From Rhynchospora pubera (Eukaryota; Streptophyta; Magnoliopsida; Poales; Cyperaceae), in NCBI GenBank assembly GCA_028095005.1, contig CM051459.1, positions 204,019,902-204,083,901 of the forward strand: DNA of 64,000 nucleotides. Reading direction: 5' to 3'. A program made the position numbers and the translations under genes. Each line of letters opens with the position of its first letter. Position 1 is the stretch's first letter. This document shows, one piece after another, positions 21,354-33,409 of the stretch. Below the pieces are notes generated by a model that had not been told where the DNA came from, did no database searches, and was given only the letters and a program-made list of their open reading frames with translations.

Positions 21354-23550
21354 ATGACCGTCAAATGGTAATGGTACCTCTCTCTCTCTCCACCATTCCT
21401 CCCCACCCCATCCTAACTAAACCCTTCTCTCAACAGGTTGATGCACTTCCAACCGAACCAAGGCACGACGCTGACGAGCCAGGTCATGGCGGAAGCCTGC
21501 GCCGTCGCCGAGTCCTTCCCCGGCGTGTCGCGCGACGGCCGCTGGCGCTCCTCAATGACCTTCTACCGCGCCGTCCCACGTGACCAATCCCTCCCTGCCC
21601 CGTCCGATTTGCCACGCGACCTCATCGGCATCTCCCTCCACGACCTCCCCAATGAGTACCTCTTCGTCATGCGCTCTCAGAGACTCATTCTCCGGGCCCA
21701 CTCGTCGGTCCAGACTGTCATGGATAAGCTCCAGTCTTATAAAGGCCGCTTCTTTATCAATTTCGAGGTATGAGTGTGATAATGAGATACTAGTGTTTTC
21801 TGATTTTGTGGTATCGACAGAGCTAATTCACACAAATCTTTGTTGTATTTATGATGTTTACATTTACATACATTGTTCAGACAAATTAACAGATTGATTT
21901 GTTCAGCTAGTTTCCAATTTGTGATGAAAAATCATTAAAGCAAATTAGTAATTTTGTTCAAGTGGAAATTGAATTAGTGAAGTCTGCTTGCCCAACTTGA
22001 TGAATAATTGGAGTGCATGCAAACACCTAGTAGCCAAGTAGCTTGCTTAGTGAGAGATGTATAACCCTTCTTGTACTGATTACCATGGGACTGATTGTGT
22101 CAATGACCATCTCAGCTGGGCTTACCTGTTTAAACCTTTGTGCAAATAATCTTCATGCCAGCTGGCACCTCTTATCTGTGCTGTACACATAAAGATAATA
22201 TTTCATGACTGCATAACATTTCTAAGTAACATGGTTCATGGGTCTTGTAGAAATTAATTGCACAGATAAGTACAGCTTATTTGGCTGTGAAACTTTAGGT
22301 TTTACCAATGTTGACTATATTCATTGGCACAAAGTATATTAATCTTTCACTTATGTTTGGTGCTTTGTGTATATAGGGATTACAATACAAATGGGGTGAT
22401 TTTAAACTGAGGATTGGAAAGTGTTTATACAATCCTAATGAAGCTCTTAGAGGAATTGTAATGGAGGTAATTACCTGTACCTTTTTTTATTTGCATATCC
22501 ATTCCTCTCATGTGAATCTTTTACCCTCTTTCTTTCTCTGTTATTAAAAGTACATTCTTTGAAAATTGTCATATATTAGTTTTAAATATTTATTCTCTGT
22601 CCTGCTCCAGTCCAAATAAATATATTGCACTTCATATTATCAGGATATGGTGGTGACCTGATAATGACTTTGAGTTGGTATTATTTCACATGTTTGAAAC
22701 AGCATCCCTCAATCATGTTAGCACTGCAAGCTCTAACCCAGTCAGGCTTTCATAATCTTACATGGTGAAATTAGTCAGTTTGAACTTGAACCATAAACTT
22801 GTTTACCCTAATTGAAATTGAACATTAATCAATCTATGAAAATTGAAAAAGTTAAACAGAAACTAATGGTGGTCAAGATAGTTGTGGTGTGACAGTGAAT
22901 CAAGATAGTACCAGTCTGACTGGTACAGTGCACTGTGGCTATTTGTTGTTACTTGTTACTACTAGGTATGGTCTGGGCTCCAATTTATTTTATTTTTGAC
23001 CCTAAATATGAAGACCTTAATAGTATGTATGAGTTACAAGCTGAAGGATCCAATCCATACCTAGTAACTTGTATAAATTTAAAAATAGCACACCAGTATG
23101 TACCAGGTGTAGTAACTTGTGGAAGGATTCAAGAGTCCAAATGTTTGGATAGTTGTAACATCTATGTTTGGATAGTTGTAACAGCGAACCTTAGTTAATC
23201 TCAAGTTGACCAATAATACTGAACAATCTGATAATCAATATACATATATATTTATGTCAATACAACATTAATCTCAATCATCCAACTTCTCCATTTTCTT
23301 TTTCTATTCCTAACTGTAGGTGGAGTACTTACCCTTGTCATCGATAGATAAGTCCCAGAGAGTAATGGAAGAATTCTATGAGATATGGCGAGAAGCAGTT
23401 GCCAGCAAGTTATTGGCTGGCCAATTTATCAACACTGAGGTCAATTTTGTTGAGTACGGACTTGGGGACAGTTATACCCCTCAGCACACGGCTGTGCTCT
23501 ATGGAATGTGTGTTGTTCAGGTCATAGCATCCTCTAATAAAAACCAGTAG
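21354..23550 (+). CDS. MED20: Mediator complex subunit 20 (MED20); exons 21354-21367, 21437-21767, 22377-22466, 23320-23550
   Basis: The exons join in frame to 221 residues, the family's usual size. MTVKWLMHFQPNQG matches the conserved MED20 start; the first exon is only 14 bases and ends inside the Trp codon. Later blocks LPNEYLFVMRSQR, MDKLQSYKGRF, KWGDFKLRIGK, LRGIVMEVEYLPLSS and FVEYGLGDSYTPQHTAV are in family order. MED20 sits in the Mediator head module with MED18, linking transcription factors to RNA polymerase II in the nucleus. All introns have GT..AG ends and the start has a good context (GCCACCATGA). The first half of the coding region is much more GC-rich than the second. The C-terminus after YGMCVVQVI is less conserved and may be read differently in the real transcript. 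Confidence 0.93.
22900..23120. repeat. possible foldback element in MED20 intron 3
   Basis: TTACTACTAGGTATGGTCTGGG is mirrored by CCAATCCATACCTAGTAAC, and ACTGGTACAGTG by CAGTATGTACCAGG further out. The pairing is imperfect and no target duplication is assigned. Confidence 0.35.
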
Positions 23551-25060
23551 CCTTTTGTGTATTTTCCTCAGTATGTCTATCCAAATCATGTTATATTCCC
23601 AGGTGCAGTTGAGCAACATTTAATGATGTAAAATCATCTTTCTTCTTCTTGTTTTCTACTTATCAGATTTCAATTGACGTGTGATTGAAATTAATTTACA
23701 CTACATTAATGCTGCATCATGCATGTTTCGTACTGATATGAACTTACCAGTATGGAACCAGTCTAATTTGAATTTCCCTGGTACTAGTACCAGGCATACA
23801 TACATGGCCATACTGGTTTGCCCCCAAATATTGGAATGTTAATGCTCGGGTCGTAACTTTGCAATTCTTCAACTAAAAGAGATTATATTCATCACATGAG
23901 TTAGAGTTACAACAAAAACAAAGAATAAATCAGTTTATATACCTACACATTGTTGTTATCCTATTCTTTTCTTATTGTAATTGTATTGTTCTCATCCTCA
24001 TGTTGCATGCATTTACAAAGTATATGGCATATTTAGAGTACACTCAGTACAGTTCTAATATATGTTTCACTGATCCTTCGGGTGGTAGGTCCTAGCTGTA
24101 CTGTATACGTTGATACAAATGCACCTTTGATACGCATATGATACGTCTCTCGAGTTCGACGTGGCTCATCAATATATTTATTGTCAAACTTTGTTGGTAA
24201 GATATATAATGGCGGAGTGGATAAATTTTTTGTGCGGGTGGTGTTCAGAATTAAAATTAAGTATTGCTATTACTTTACCTTGGGCGGGCAGCTGCTGTCA
24301 ACCATTTTAAAAAGTATTGATATTAATCAAAGGATCAAAATTAAACGCATAAAATTCTAAGTTTCTAACCATGGCGACCACAACAGAGCAATCCTTAGAT
24401 AATATAGGGTTCAATTAAAATATAATTTTTATTCAATATAGTTAACATGTGTAATATAAAAATTTGTGCATTTTAAGGATTAATGAAGGAAATACATGGT
24501 GCCCGATTTGAGCCACTTGGAACCGCCTCATACTTGAGATATGGACGCATACGCTCCCATACTATGAAAAGATACGAAAAAGTACAAGGATTGATCATAG
24601 TATTGGCATGTAATCCTGCATCCACATGACTGAAGTTGGACTTCGTTAGTAGGCATGTTTTACTGACAGTGACGTTTATATGTCAGAAAACTTGCTATGA
24701 TTTACAATATTCGAATATGGCACAATGGTAGCAAATAGGCTCGAAATGCTAACAACGAACTAGTCGTAACATTTCTATTTTTTAAATTTTAGTCAATAGA
24801 CTAAGTTAATAATTTGATAAATGTCAAAAAAATAAAAATAATTTGAATCCAGTAGTTGAAATATGATGAAATTTATATATGCAATATATGTAAAAAATAA
24901 TGAAGTTTATATGTTACAAATAGGCTCGAAATTTATGTAAGTTTTTACCGTTCACCGTTGATTTGACTTTTAGAAAATTTTTTGTTACGTTACTTGATAT
25001 AAAATTATAGTGATATTTGAATTGCAAGAAAATTATTACATTATTTGAAGTATAAGACTA
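23551..25060. other. intergenic stretch downstream of MED20
   Basis: A weak inverted pair (around 24110-24175 and 24500-24580, both with GATACG/CGTATC and GTGGCTC/GAGCCAC motifs) may be an old element. No gene is supported. Confidence 0.35.
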
Positions 25061-25469
25061 ATAATATATGGGGAGTGGCTAGTGTCAAACATATAGGACA
25101 CGTACACTTGTCTAACGCGATAAAATTTAAATTTTTAAGATTAGAATGACCGATCCAAACCGCTCAAATTGTTCTATGTTATAAAATCTTCATGGAGACC
25201 AAATTTTATATTTTTTTTTCAAATTTTTTTATTATTTTTTTGGAATTTTTCAATATGCTCAATCTAAAAAGTTATGAACCCTTCAATTTTGAAAATTCGA
25301 AAAAAATAGTTAGAAAATATGAAAAAATATAAAATTTGATTATCAAGGATATTTTAATATAGAGATCATATTGAGCGGTTTGGATCGATCGTTTAAAATT
25401 TTAATGTGCGACGTTTGGATCGTGTTTGACGTCCTATATGTTTGATTATAGCATTACTCATAATATATG
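25061..25469. mobile_element. Mutator-type foldback MITE, copy 1
   Basis: The element is 25071-25459 (389 bp), flanked by ATAATATATG on both sides (25061-25070, 25460-25469). Ends: GGGAGTGGCTAGTGTCAAAC left; GAGTAATGCTATAATCAAAC right (minus strand). Long A/T-rich arms carry ACCGATCCAAACCGCTCAA and its counterpart. It is inverted relative to copies at 27132 and 27713. The duplication of 9-10 bases points to Mutator-like transposase. Confidence 0.85.
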
Positions 25470-25625
25470 AGCAATAATATATGTATAAACTATTAAAACT
25501 TTTTTAGTTCAATGTCAAGTCCAGGATAAGTTTGAAGAAAAATAACTACGTGGCTGCTTGGTCAGTAAAAATGTAAGCAAACCAGAGAAATGGTTTTGTG
25601 GCCTTTGTGACTCAAAAGGGAATCC

Positions 25626-25823
25626 CACTACTGGCAAATCGGATCTAGTCCCGCGCGGGACCGTCCAGCGCATAGATCATAGCCGTGTGATTTAGTCTCA
25701 ATGACAAAGGGAACCCAGTGCATGTAATCAGATTGATAGGACCGAACCGTCCAGATCAGATCGGACGGTTCTAAGACTGCGCTGGACGATACGTGCGGGA
25801 GCGGATACGGATTACACTACTGG
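25626..25823. mobile_element. GC-rich Mutator-type MITE, 180 bp
   Basis: CACTACTGG occurs at 25626-25634 and 25815-25823, a 9-bp target duplication. The element between (25635-25814) has inverted ends around TCCCGC and GTCCAGCGC, and is GC-rich in contrast to its flanks. No coding capacity. Confidence 0.8.
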
Positions 25824-27122
25824 TCCCCAATTCCGGGTATTCCCCTCCCATGTGAATTTGTTCCCCAATCACCGTAAGCTAAGAAAACGATAAGCACGTT
25901 TTATTAGGAAGGTACATGACCCGAAACTCAAAAGCAAAATAAGTAAATAAAATATTTTTGCAGATTGCCCCTCTTTAAGTAACATCATTACATCAATATT
26001 GTTTTATTTTTATAAAATTAATACAAATATGAATAAATATTTAATGCAGACGTTCAAAAGTATTGGCTAAAAAATATGAAAATAAAGTTTAAATCCCATT
26101 CAAGCAGGTTTATTCAAAATCTGAGTTTCATAATTTTACTACATGAAATATTATATTGCTATTTTAAGTTTCGAATACATTTATTTACCGTCGTTGGTAG
26201 TGAAATTAATGGGGAAGCTTGGTTTTAGAATTGAGGGATTATTGAATGTGGTTCTCTAACAAAAAGGTTGCAACTATAGTTTATACTAATATTTTAATTT
26301 TTTTAAATATAATTGTATTTTTCAGCTAGTATACTATTTCAAGTTATAATTATATTCCTCTAGTTGCAGCTCAAAACGACAGTCTTTTTTTATTGTTTTA
26401 TATATTAAGAGTTTACTATATTTTATCTTATTGATCTCCTCTCATTTGCAAAAATTTTCAACGTGGAGCTAAATAGACTATATAGTATTTTGATTGGAAT
26501 TTGTAAGTCTAATTTTTATAATTTGACCACTCAAAGTAATGATTGACCTTTCGTAAACTAATTGACATAGAAACCACACCTATATTAAAAATAAATAAAT
26601 ATTTAATATGAGCTAAAGTAGGACCCGGAATGCAATTATATATCATGCATTTAAAATAGCTTAATACCATTTTTCTAAATTTTGTAATAACCAATCTGGA
26701 ATATGACTTCTGAAATGAGAAATCTTATTTTGAAAAGAATGTGCACCTCGTGGCTATTGATGAGGCAAACCGATTTATCATCAAAGATCCGATCCGAAAG
26801 ACAACCCGAACCGAACCATAAGAAAAGAACAAATTAAATGGGATTAATAACTTGAGCAGAGGATTGCAATGACTTCGAGAACCGAGACAAGCAGTAACCA
26901 ATGCAATTATTCCCTGATAATTATAATAAATTAATGCGAGACTGTCACGTTGCCTGGTACTAACCACATGGAATTAGTATATTAAATTGAACCCCCCATC
27001 CACTTCGTCAGCAGAAAGGGCTATTACACGAGCGAGATTATTTCTCGACATCACAACAACAACCCTGTTTTTACATTTATTGCATGCACCGAGTATTTTC
27101 CATTGTTGGAGAAACCAATGCA
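25824..27122. other. intergenic AT-rich stretch
   Basis: No repeat pair, RNA or gene recognised; open frames near 26509 and 26725 lack any family feature. Confidence 0.4.
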
Positions 27123-27524
27123 AAATAAATTGAGTAATGCTACATCAAACATATAGGACGTCAAACACGATCCAAACGTCGAACATTAAAATCTCAAACG
27201 GTCAATCCAAACCGCTCAATATGATCTCTATATTAAAATATCTTTAAAATCAAATTTTATATTTTTATCATATTTTCTAACTATTTTTTTAGAATTTTCA
27301 AAATTGAAGGGTTCACAACTATTTATATTGAGCATATTGAAAAATTCGATAAAAATAGTAAAAAAATTTGAACAAATATAAAATTTGGTCTCCATGAAGA
27401 TTTTATAACATAGAACAATTTGAACGGTTTGGATCAGCCATTACAATCTTAAAATTAAAATTTTATCGCGTTGGACAAGTGTACGTGTCTTATATGTTTG
27501 ACACTAGTCACTCCCAAATTATAT
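27123..27524. mobile_element. Mutator-type foldback MITE, copy 2
   Basis: The element is 27132-27515, GAGTAATGCTACATCAAAC to GTCACTCCC, same family as 25071 and 27713. The flanks AAATAAATT and AAATTATAT match at 6 of 9, so its target duplication has decayed. Confidence 0.75.
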
Positions 27525-27703
27525 TAATCCATCAAATTATAAATAGCTAATTTATTTTAATTTTTTGTAAACTTACCTATATAACAAAAATAATCAAGCA
27601 CAATGAAAGAAATCAAGAAATAATAAGATGAGTGAGGGAAGTTAAATGATTTAGAGTATATATATTCGAAAGTATGTTTGACTTTGCAAAATGAGCTCGT
27701 GCT

Positions 27704-28116
27704 CTTTTATAAGAGTAATGCTAGAATCAAACATATATGATATCAAACACGATCCAAACGTCGATCATTAAAATTTTAAACGGCCGATCCAAACAACTCA
27801 ATGTGATATCTATATTAAAATATTCTTGAAAATTAAAATTTATATATTTTTTTTTCAAATTTTCTAACTATTTTTCTTCGAATTTTTGAAATTGGAGGGT
27901 TCAAAACTTTTTAGATTAAGCATATAAAAATATTCTAAAAAAATAGTAAAAAAAAATTGAAAAAAAATATAAAATTTGATCTCCACGGAGATTTTATAAC
28001 ATACAACAATTTGAGCGGTTTGGATCGGCCATTCTAATATTAAAAATTAAAATTTTATCCTGTTGGACAAGTGCTTGTGTCCTATATGTTTGATATTAGC
28101 CACTCCCCTTTTATAA
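27704..28116. mobile_element. Mutator-type foldback MITE, copy 3
   Basis: The element is 27713-28107 (395 bp). CTTTTATAA on both sides (27704-27712, 28108-28116) is an exact 9-bp duplication. Ends GAGTAATGCTAGAATCAAAC and GCCACTCCC match copies 1 and 2. Confidence 0.87.
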
Positions 28117-29115
28117 TATTAGAAAATTTCAGAATAAAAAGTAGCATAGACGTAACAAAAAAATTATAATTTTAAAAATAATTTGTTTGTAACAAGCTTT
28201 TAAATTGGTTGCTAAGAGTAATGCTAGTAAATGAATATTGCAAATTTGAAATACAAATAAAGATTGTTTTTTGAATATTTAGTTTAATGACATGATTTAA
28301 GGAATTAAAATTTTAAAAAAGTATGCCATCATAGTCGCACAATTACACAAATAAGTGAAGTACTTCAACTGACCAGATTAAAATGAAAGGTACATCGCGA
28401 CGTGCTACACATGACTAATAAACATTTTTATATTTTCTTTTCTCCTTTAAAATTTGAAGTGATAATTGAAAAACAAAAGATGAGAAAATATGCTTAAAAT
28501 TGTAGTAAAAAAAGTAAATGTTTTTTCAAAGCAAAAGAAAAATCTTGATGTTTTCGTCATACTTTTCTAAGCAAAATAAATGTATAGAATCTTTTTTTAA
28601 TTTTAAAGTAATGTTGGATTAAATTGAAAAGATAATAAAAAATTGGGAAACTATTGAAAAATAAATATTTTTTGCATAATAACATACATTACCATTTGAT
28701 TAATTAAATGACTTACCATGATGCGTCTGCTATGACAATTTTGTGTTGCATGATGTGCCATGTAAATGTTAGCTGAATACAATTACATTACACAACTTGA
28801 CGTGTCATACGAACACTGGCAAGTCACATACAAATTTCATATAACGTAGCATAACCGTGACATATTATAAAGTTTCATGACCTTACATATCATGACATAC
28901 TACTATTACTTTTAATTTTTTTTTTACCTTGTGTTCATATTTATAAAATGAAAATGAAATGGTTTGTACGTTAGTCAGTACATGTACATCAGGTCCAGCT
29001 AGATATTGAGTTAGTGGAACCGAGTGTAATTACAACCCGGTGAGACTAAACACGTGGGCGGCCTCGCCAGTCCTTTGAATGTGCATAAACACGTGCTACA
29101 AATACAATTTGACTG
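28117..29115. other. intergenic AT-rich stretch
   Basis: GAGTAATGCTAGTAAATG near 28215 resembles the left tip of the preceding MITE family and may be a truncated copy. Several short direct CATGAC/CATGATG words lie in 28700-28900. No gene recognised. Confidence 0.4.
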
Positions 29116-29292
29116 GTGTGAATAGGAATTCACATCCTCTGCCCGTGGCTGGCAGCATTTTTCATTTTGACCGTCTGATCTAAAAAATATTGGATTGATA
29201 GTCTCGAAAAAATTGAACCGTTCAGTCAGACGACGCCTCGTATCAAAAGTGCGGTTGTACCACGTGCAGAGGATACGAATCCGTGTGAATAG
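29116..29292. mobile_element. Mutator-type MITE upstream of the OPR gene
   Basis: The element is 29126-29282 (157 bp). GTGTGAATAG flanks it on both sides (29116-29125, 29283-29292). The ends pair at 19 of 23 positions by eye, with CATCCTCTGCCCGTGG left and GTATCCTCTGCACGTGG right (minus strand). It ends about 415 bp before the OPR start codon. Confidence 0.83.
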
Positions 29293-29656
29293 TGAGATCA
29301 ATAATTTGTACAATTGAAGCATCTGTCTAATTTTTTACGGAAAAAAAAACACAAAACAAGGCTCGGTAGTCTACTAGTCTGTACCAAAACGTGAAACAAA
29401 AAATCGAGATACTTAATTTACATAATTACCATTTTATTCTGCAGTGAATAAGTGAATTTCACAAAAGAATTTTCACCTTTCTCACGTTACGTTTTTTAGA
29501 AAAAGGAGAAAAAATCTTGTATATTGTTTAATTTTTTGAAATAAAAAATTTCAAAGGATCCTACTTCCCGTCTTCCGCTGTCCCTCTCCAGCTCCAATTA
29601 AATCAAACCTCTCTCTCCCCCACTATTCACTTTACTTTGCATAATTGCATCCCACC

Positions 29657-29706
29657 TTTCCGATCAAGCCTCTCTCTCTCTCCTCTCTCTGTCACACACA
29701 CACACA
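29657..29706 (+). promoter_or_regulatory. CT/CA-rich 5' leader of the OPR gene
   Basis: A run of CT repeats followed by (CA)n abuts the start codon. Such pyrimidine-rich leaders are common in plant 5' UTRs. No TATA box could be fixed upstream. Confidence 0.5.
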
Positions 29707-32700
29707 ATGATGGAAGCAAAGGATGAGCGACCTTCTCTCTTCTCGCCTTACCAAATGGGACGCTTCCGCCTCTCTCACAGGTTACAACTACTACTACACA
29801 GTTCAGTCTAACAACCTCCTTTATCCAATTTTGCCCCTTGATAACCTTGTTAATTTCTCTGTGCAGAGTGGTACTGGCGCCTATGACAAGGTGCAGAGCG
29901 ATCAACGGAGTGCCTAACCAAGGCATGGCAGTTTACTACGCACAGAGGTCGACTCCAGGAGGGTTTCTCATCTCGGAGGGGACTGCGATTTCTCCAACGG
30001 GGCCGGGGTATTTTAGACTTTTTCTTTATATTTTATTTGACCCAATACCTTTGGCTGTATTTTATTTGACCAGTGGTCAATGTAGAACCAACATGCTCCG
30101 ATATTGTAATGGATCCTGGTTCTTTTAATTTGAGAAAAGGTGGAAATACCTTGCAATTTTGTAATTCACTCAATTAGGATTAGTGTCCATAGTTGCAATA
30201 TTATGTTGTATAATTAGTTATAATAATAGATAATGATAAGATGACATTGAGTTGAATAATTTTGGTAATATTATAAATGAAGTCAAAGTCAGATCTCAAT
30301 TTTGCTTACATCATAGTTGTTAGAAACAATATAAAATAGTTATAGTGCCTTGCTCCAAATTGACTAAACTCCTGTCATCATTCATCACTACTGATTTTTT
30401 TAATAATTACATCATCCCCAGTATTATCTAAATATTTCTTTGGGGTGCAAATAATTAATTTTTTTTTCCTACGCACCACTAGCACCAGCTCAAAAAAAAT
30501 GACTGCTAACATAATCAATATAATATTATATCTGGTTTGAATCAGTCATTTAAGTCCAAATTTTCATCATAAACATAAGAATTGATGGCAGTAATATAAA
30601 AACCTCACTGTAATGAAGGTTCCCTCATGTACCCGGGATATACACAAGAGAGCAGATAGAGGAATGGAAGAAGGTAGTGGATGCAGTGCATGCAAAGGGA
30701 AGCATCATCTTTTGCCAACTGTGGCATGTTGGCCGTGCCTCTCATCCAGGTTCCCTTCATTTTCCAATTGAAATTCTACATTTATTAAATTACTTTTTTC
30801 TGTTGTTATTTGACAGTACTAAATTGAGAAGCAATAGTTCTTCATCCACCTTATCTGTTGATATACTTAATATTTTGTTTTGTTGCTCGATCATTCTTGG
30901 ACTGTAATTTTGGCCATCAGATACTAGTACCTGGGCTGACTGGTACATCCTATATGCATGATTAAATAATATATGGAATACTAGTACCTATTATTCCACT
31001 AAACCATTGACCTTCAGAAGCTCATAGAAGTCCCATACTACCTTCCGCTATGAAACTAAGCCTATAATTCTTCCCCAATTAATGATCAGTTAATTCACTA
31101 AGGCTTATTCAACTGTCTCAAAGCTCTCTATTTTGCAATTGATTGCTAAAAAATGTTTGGAAATAGTAATAATTCCTACTTCCCAAGTTATAACTTTAAG
31201 GAACAAAATATTTTTACTATTAGCTACAGTTGGCCTCACAAATTTAGATTGTAAAGCAGCACCCCTGACTGGTATATCATGGGAATCTGGTATCTCTATC
31301 CAATATCTTGTGATCTATACTATTGAAAAACTCTTTTCCTAATTATAATTTTTTTTTCCTTTCCCTAGTTCCACGCTGCTAAGTCTTGTTATATTTCTAA
31401 CTTAATCTTCTTTGCGACAGTGTACCAGCCAGGTGGTGCATCTCCCATATCATCCACAGATAAACCCATATCTGGGAGGGGTAGGATACTAATGCCAGAT
31501 GGTTCCTATGCCAAATACCCAAAACCCCGTCGCCTCACCACTGCAGAAATACCTGAAATTATTCAATTATACCGCCAAGCTGCAATCAATGCTATTAGTG
31601 CAGGTACTTAATTTCTGACCTTTGATGTATTTAATGATATTCCAAATTTTAGTCAATATCATGCTGAGTAATATTTTGGTTGGGCATTAGCTAATTTTGG
31701 ATGTTTTGGAGATTGTTCTTGTGTGAACATACTGCTGAAAGCTTACTAGGTCTCTTCTATAAGGTAGATCAGCTGAAAGAAAACATCCCAAAATCCCCTG
31801 CAAAACTAATTATGAAACTACACTTGATTGTACCAAAGTTTTTGTAAAATTTGAAAAAAGGTGCGAGCCTTGCATTCATTAAGTTTTGAAGTATCAAACT
31901 CTCCAATTTCCTTTTGTGAGGAATTAATATAATTGTGAATTACAACCATCCTCAGTTATACTGGTCCAATTTTGATAGAATTTACATTATTTCTAAGAGC
32001 TAACATCCCTGTAAAGTATGACAAACTGATGGACATCCATTTTTATGAGCTTTAAAGGGTGACATTAGTCTGCTAAAGGTAAATGGAGTGTATTGCTATC
32101 CACAACAATTTTAGTCAACCCATGCAGTAGATTGTTAGCACAATAGAGTAGGATATTATTTGCAACTAAAGAGATATGTTTTTAACTAGGCTTCGACGGA
32201 GTTGAGATCCATGGGGCCCACGGCTATCTCCCTGACCAGTTTCTCAAGGATGGAATCAATGACCGCTCTGACTCCTATGGCGGCTCCCTTCAAAATCGTT
32301 GTCGCTTAATTGATGAGGTGACCCGTGCAGTCTGTGCAGCAGTTGGTCCAGACCGGGTTGGTTTACGAATTTCCCCTGCCATTGATCATCTAGATGCATA
32401 TGATTCTGATCCACTCAACCTTGGGCTTGCCGTAATCAACAAGTGCAATGAATTACAGCGAGATGCTGGTCAGCGGCTGGCATACTTGCATATCACCCAG
32501 CCACGATACACAGCCCATGGCCAGACAGAGTCGGGTCCACTCGGCAGTCCAGAGGAGGAGAGACAATTCATGCGAGCTTGGAGGGATGCATACCAGGGGA
32601 CATTTATGTGTAGTGGTGGTTTCACAAGGGAACTCGGGATCGAGGCAATTGAGAGTGGTGATGCAGATCTAGTGTCATATGGTCGCCTTTTTATATCAAA

Positions 32701-32833
32701 TCCTGATTTGGTTGAGCGGTTTAGGGTTAATTCTGGTTTAAACCGATACAATCGAGCTACATTTTATACACATGATCCTGTTGTTGGGTACACAGATTAC
32801 CCCTTCTTGCACCAGAACCGGTCAAGGCTTTGA
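29707..32833 (+). CDS. 12-oxophytodienoate reductase-like flavoenzyme (Old Yellow Enzyme family); exons 29707-29780, 29867-30007, 30619-30749, 31421-31603, 32190-32833
   Basis: Five exons join in frame to 390 residues. The FMN TIM barrel is full length: LFSPYQMGRFRLSHRVVLAPMTR at the start, GGFLISEGTAISPTG, then HGAHGYLPDQFLKDGINDRSDSYGGS with the substrate-binding His pair (about 184 and 187) and proton-donor Tyr (about 189), and SGGFTRELG ... DLVSYGRLFISNPDL for the phosphate site. The family reduces alpha,beta-unsaturated carbonyls with NADPH. The C-terminus HQNRSRL is not a clear peroxisomal SKL signal (OPR3, the jasmonate enzyme, ends in one), so a type I, probably cytosolic OPR is more likely; this is inference. 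Two ATGs in a row open the frame; the first was taken. Exon 2 ends within a Gly codon, which decides the next acceptor. Confidence 0.94.
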
Positions 32834-33409
32834 TAATTTCTATAGCCTTCACAGGTGGGATCTGCATATTTAATATACTTCGTCTATTAAATGGCTACAT
32901 TCATTGTTCTTATGAAATGATGTGTAAGTACAGGCTTTGAAGGTTGCTTGTCGAGACAGGATAAGAGTGATTGCTATGTTTAGGAAATAATGCACCAATT
33001 GATGTTGCATAATTGTGTAACCTATATGTATTATAATTTTTATCTCATTAAAAGCAAATCAACCACATAGAGCTTTCTAGAATGTGCTTCACTGTAAAAG
33101 TAGTTGGTTTGATTATAGAAATAAGCATTTCTATAATTAGATTAAGTAATGAGGCATTAAGGCGACTCAACTAGGTTGGGTTGAGCCTCTGCAGCAGGTA
33201 TGTAATTTAAAAAAAAAATGAATCTGAAACTCGCGTCCTTTTGGTTACACACAGAAAGCTAATATAATGCTGCTGATAAACAATATGTGCCATCAATCTT
33301 AGGAAAAAGTCATGCCATCAACCATTATTCTGCTTGAGAGACCTAAGTACAATATTGTACAGTTTCTTTATTAATAATCTAAGATTAAATACTTCTATAA
33401 TTTTCCAGT
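32834..33409. other. convergent spacer between OPR and GH17 genes
   Basis: Both genes end here (OPR on plus, GH17 on minus), so the 576 bp should hold both 3' UTRs. AAATAATG and TTAATAAT words could be signals, but none is decisive. Confidence 0.4.
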
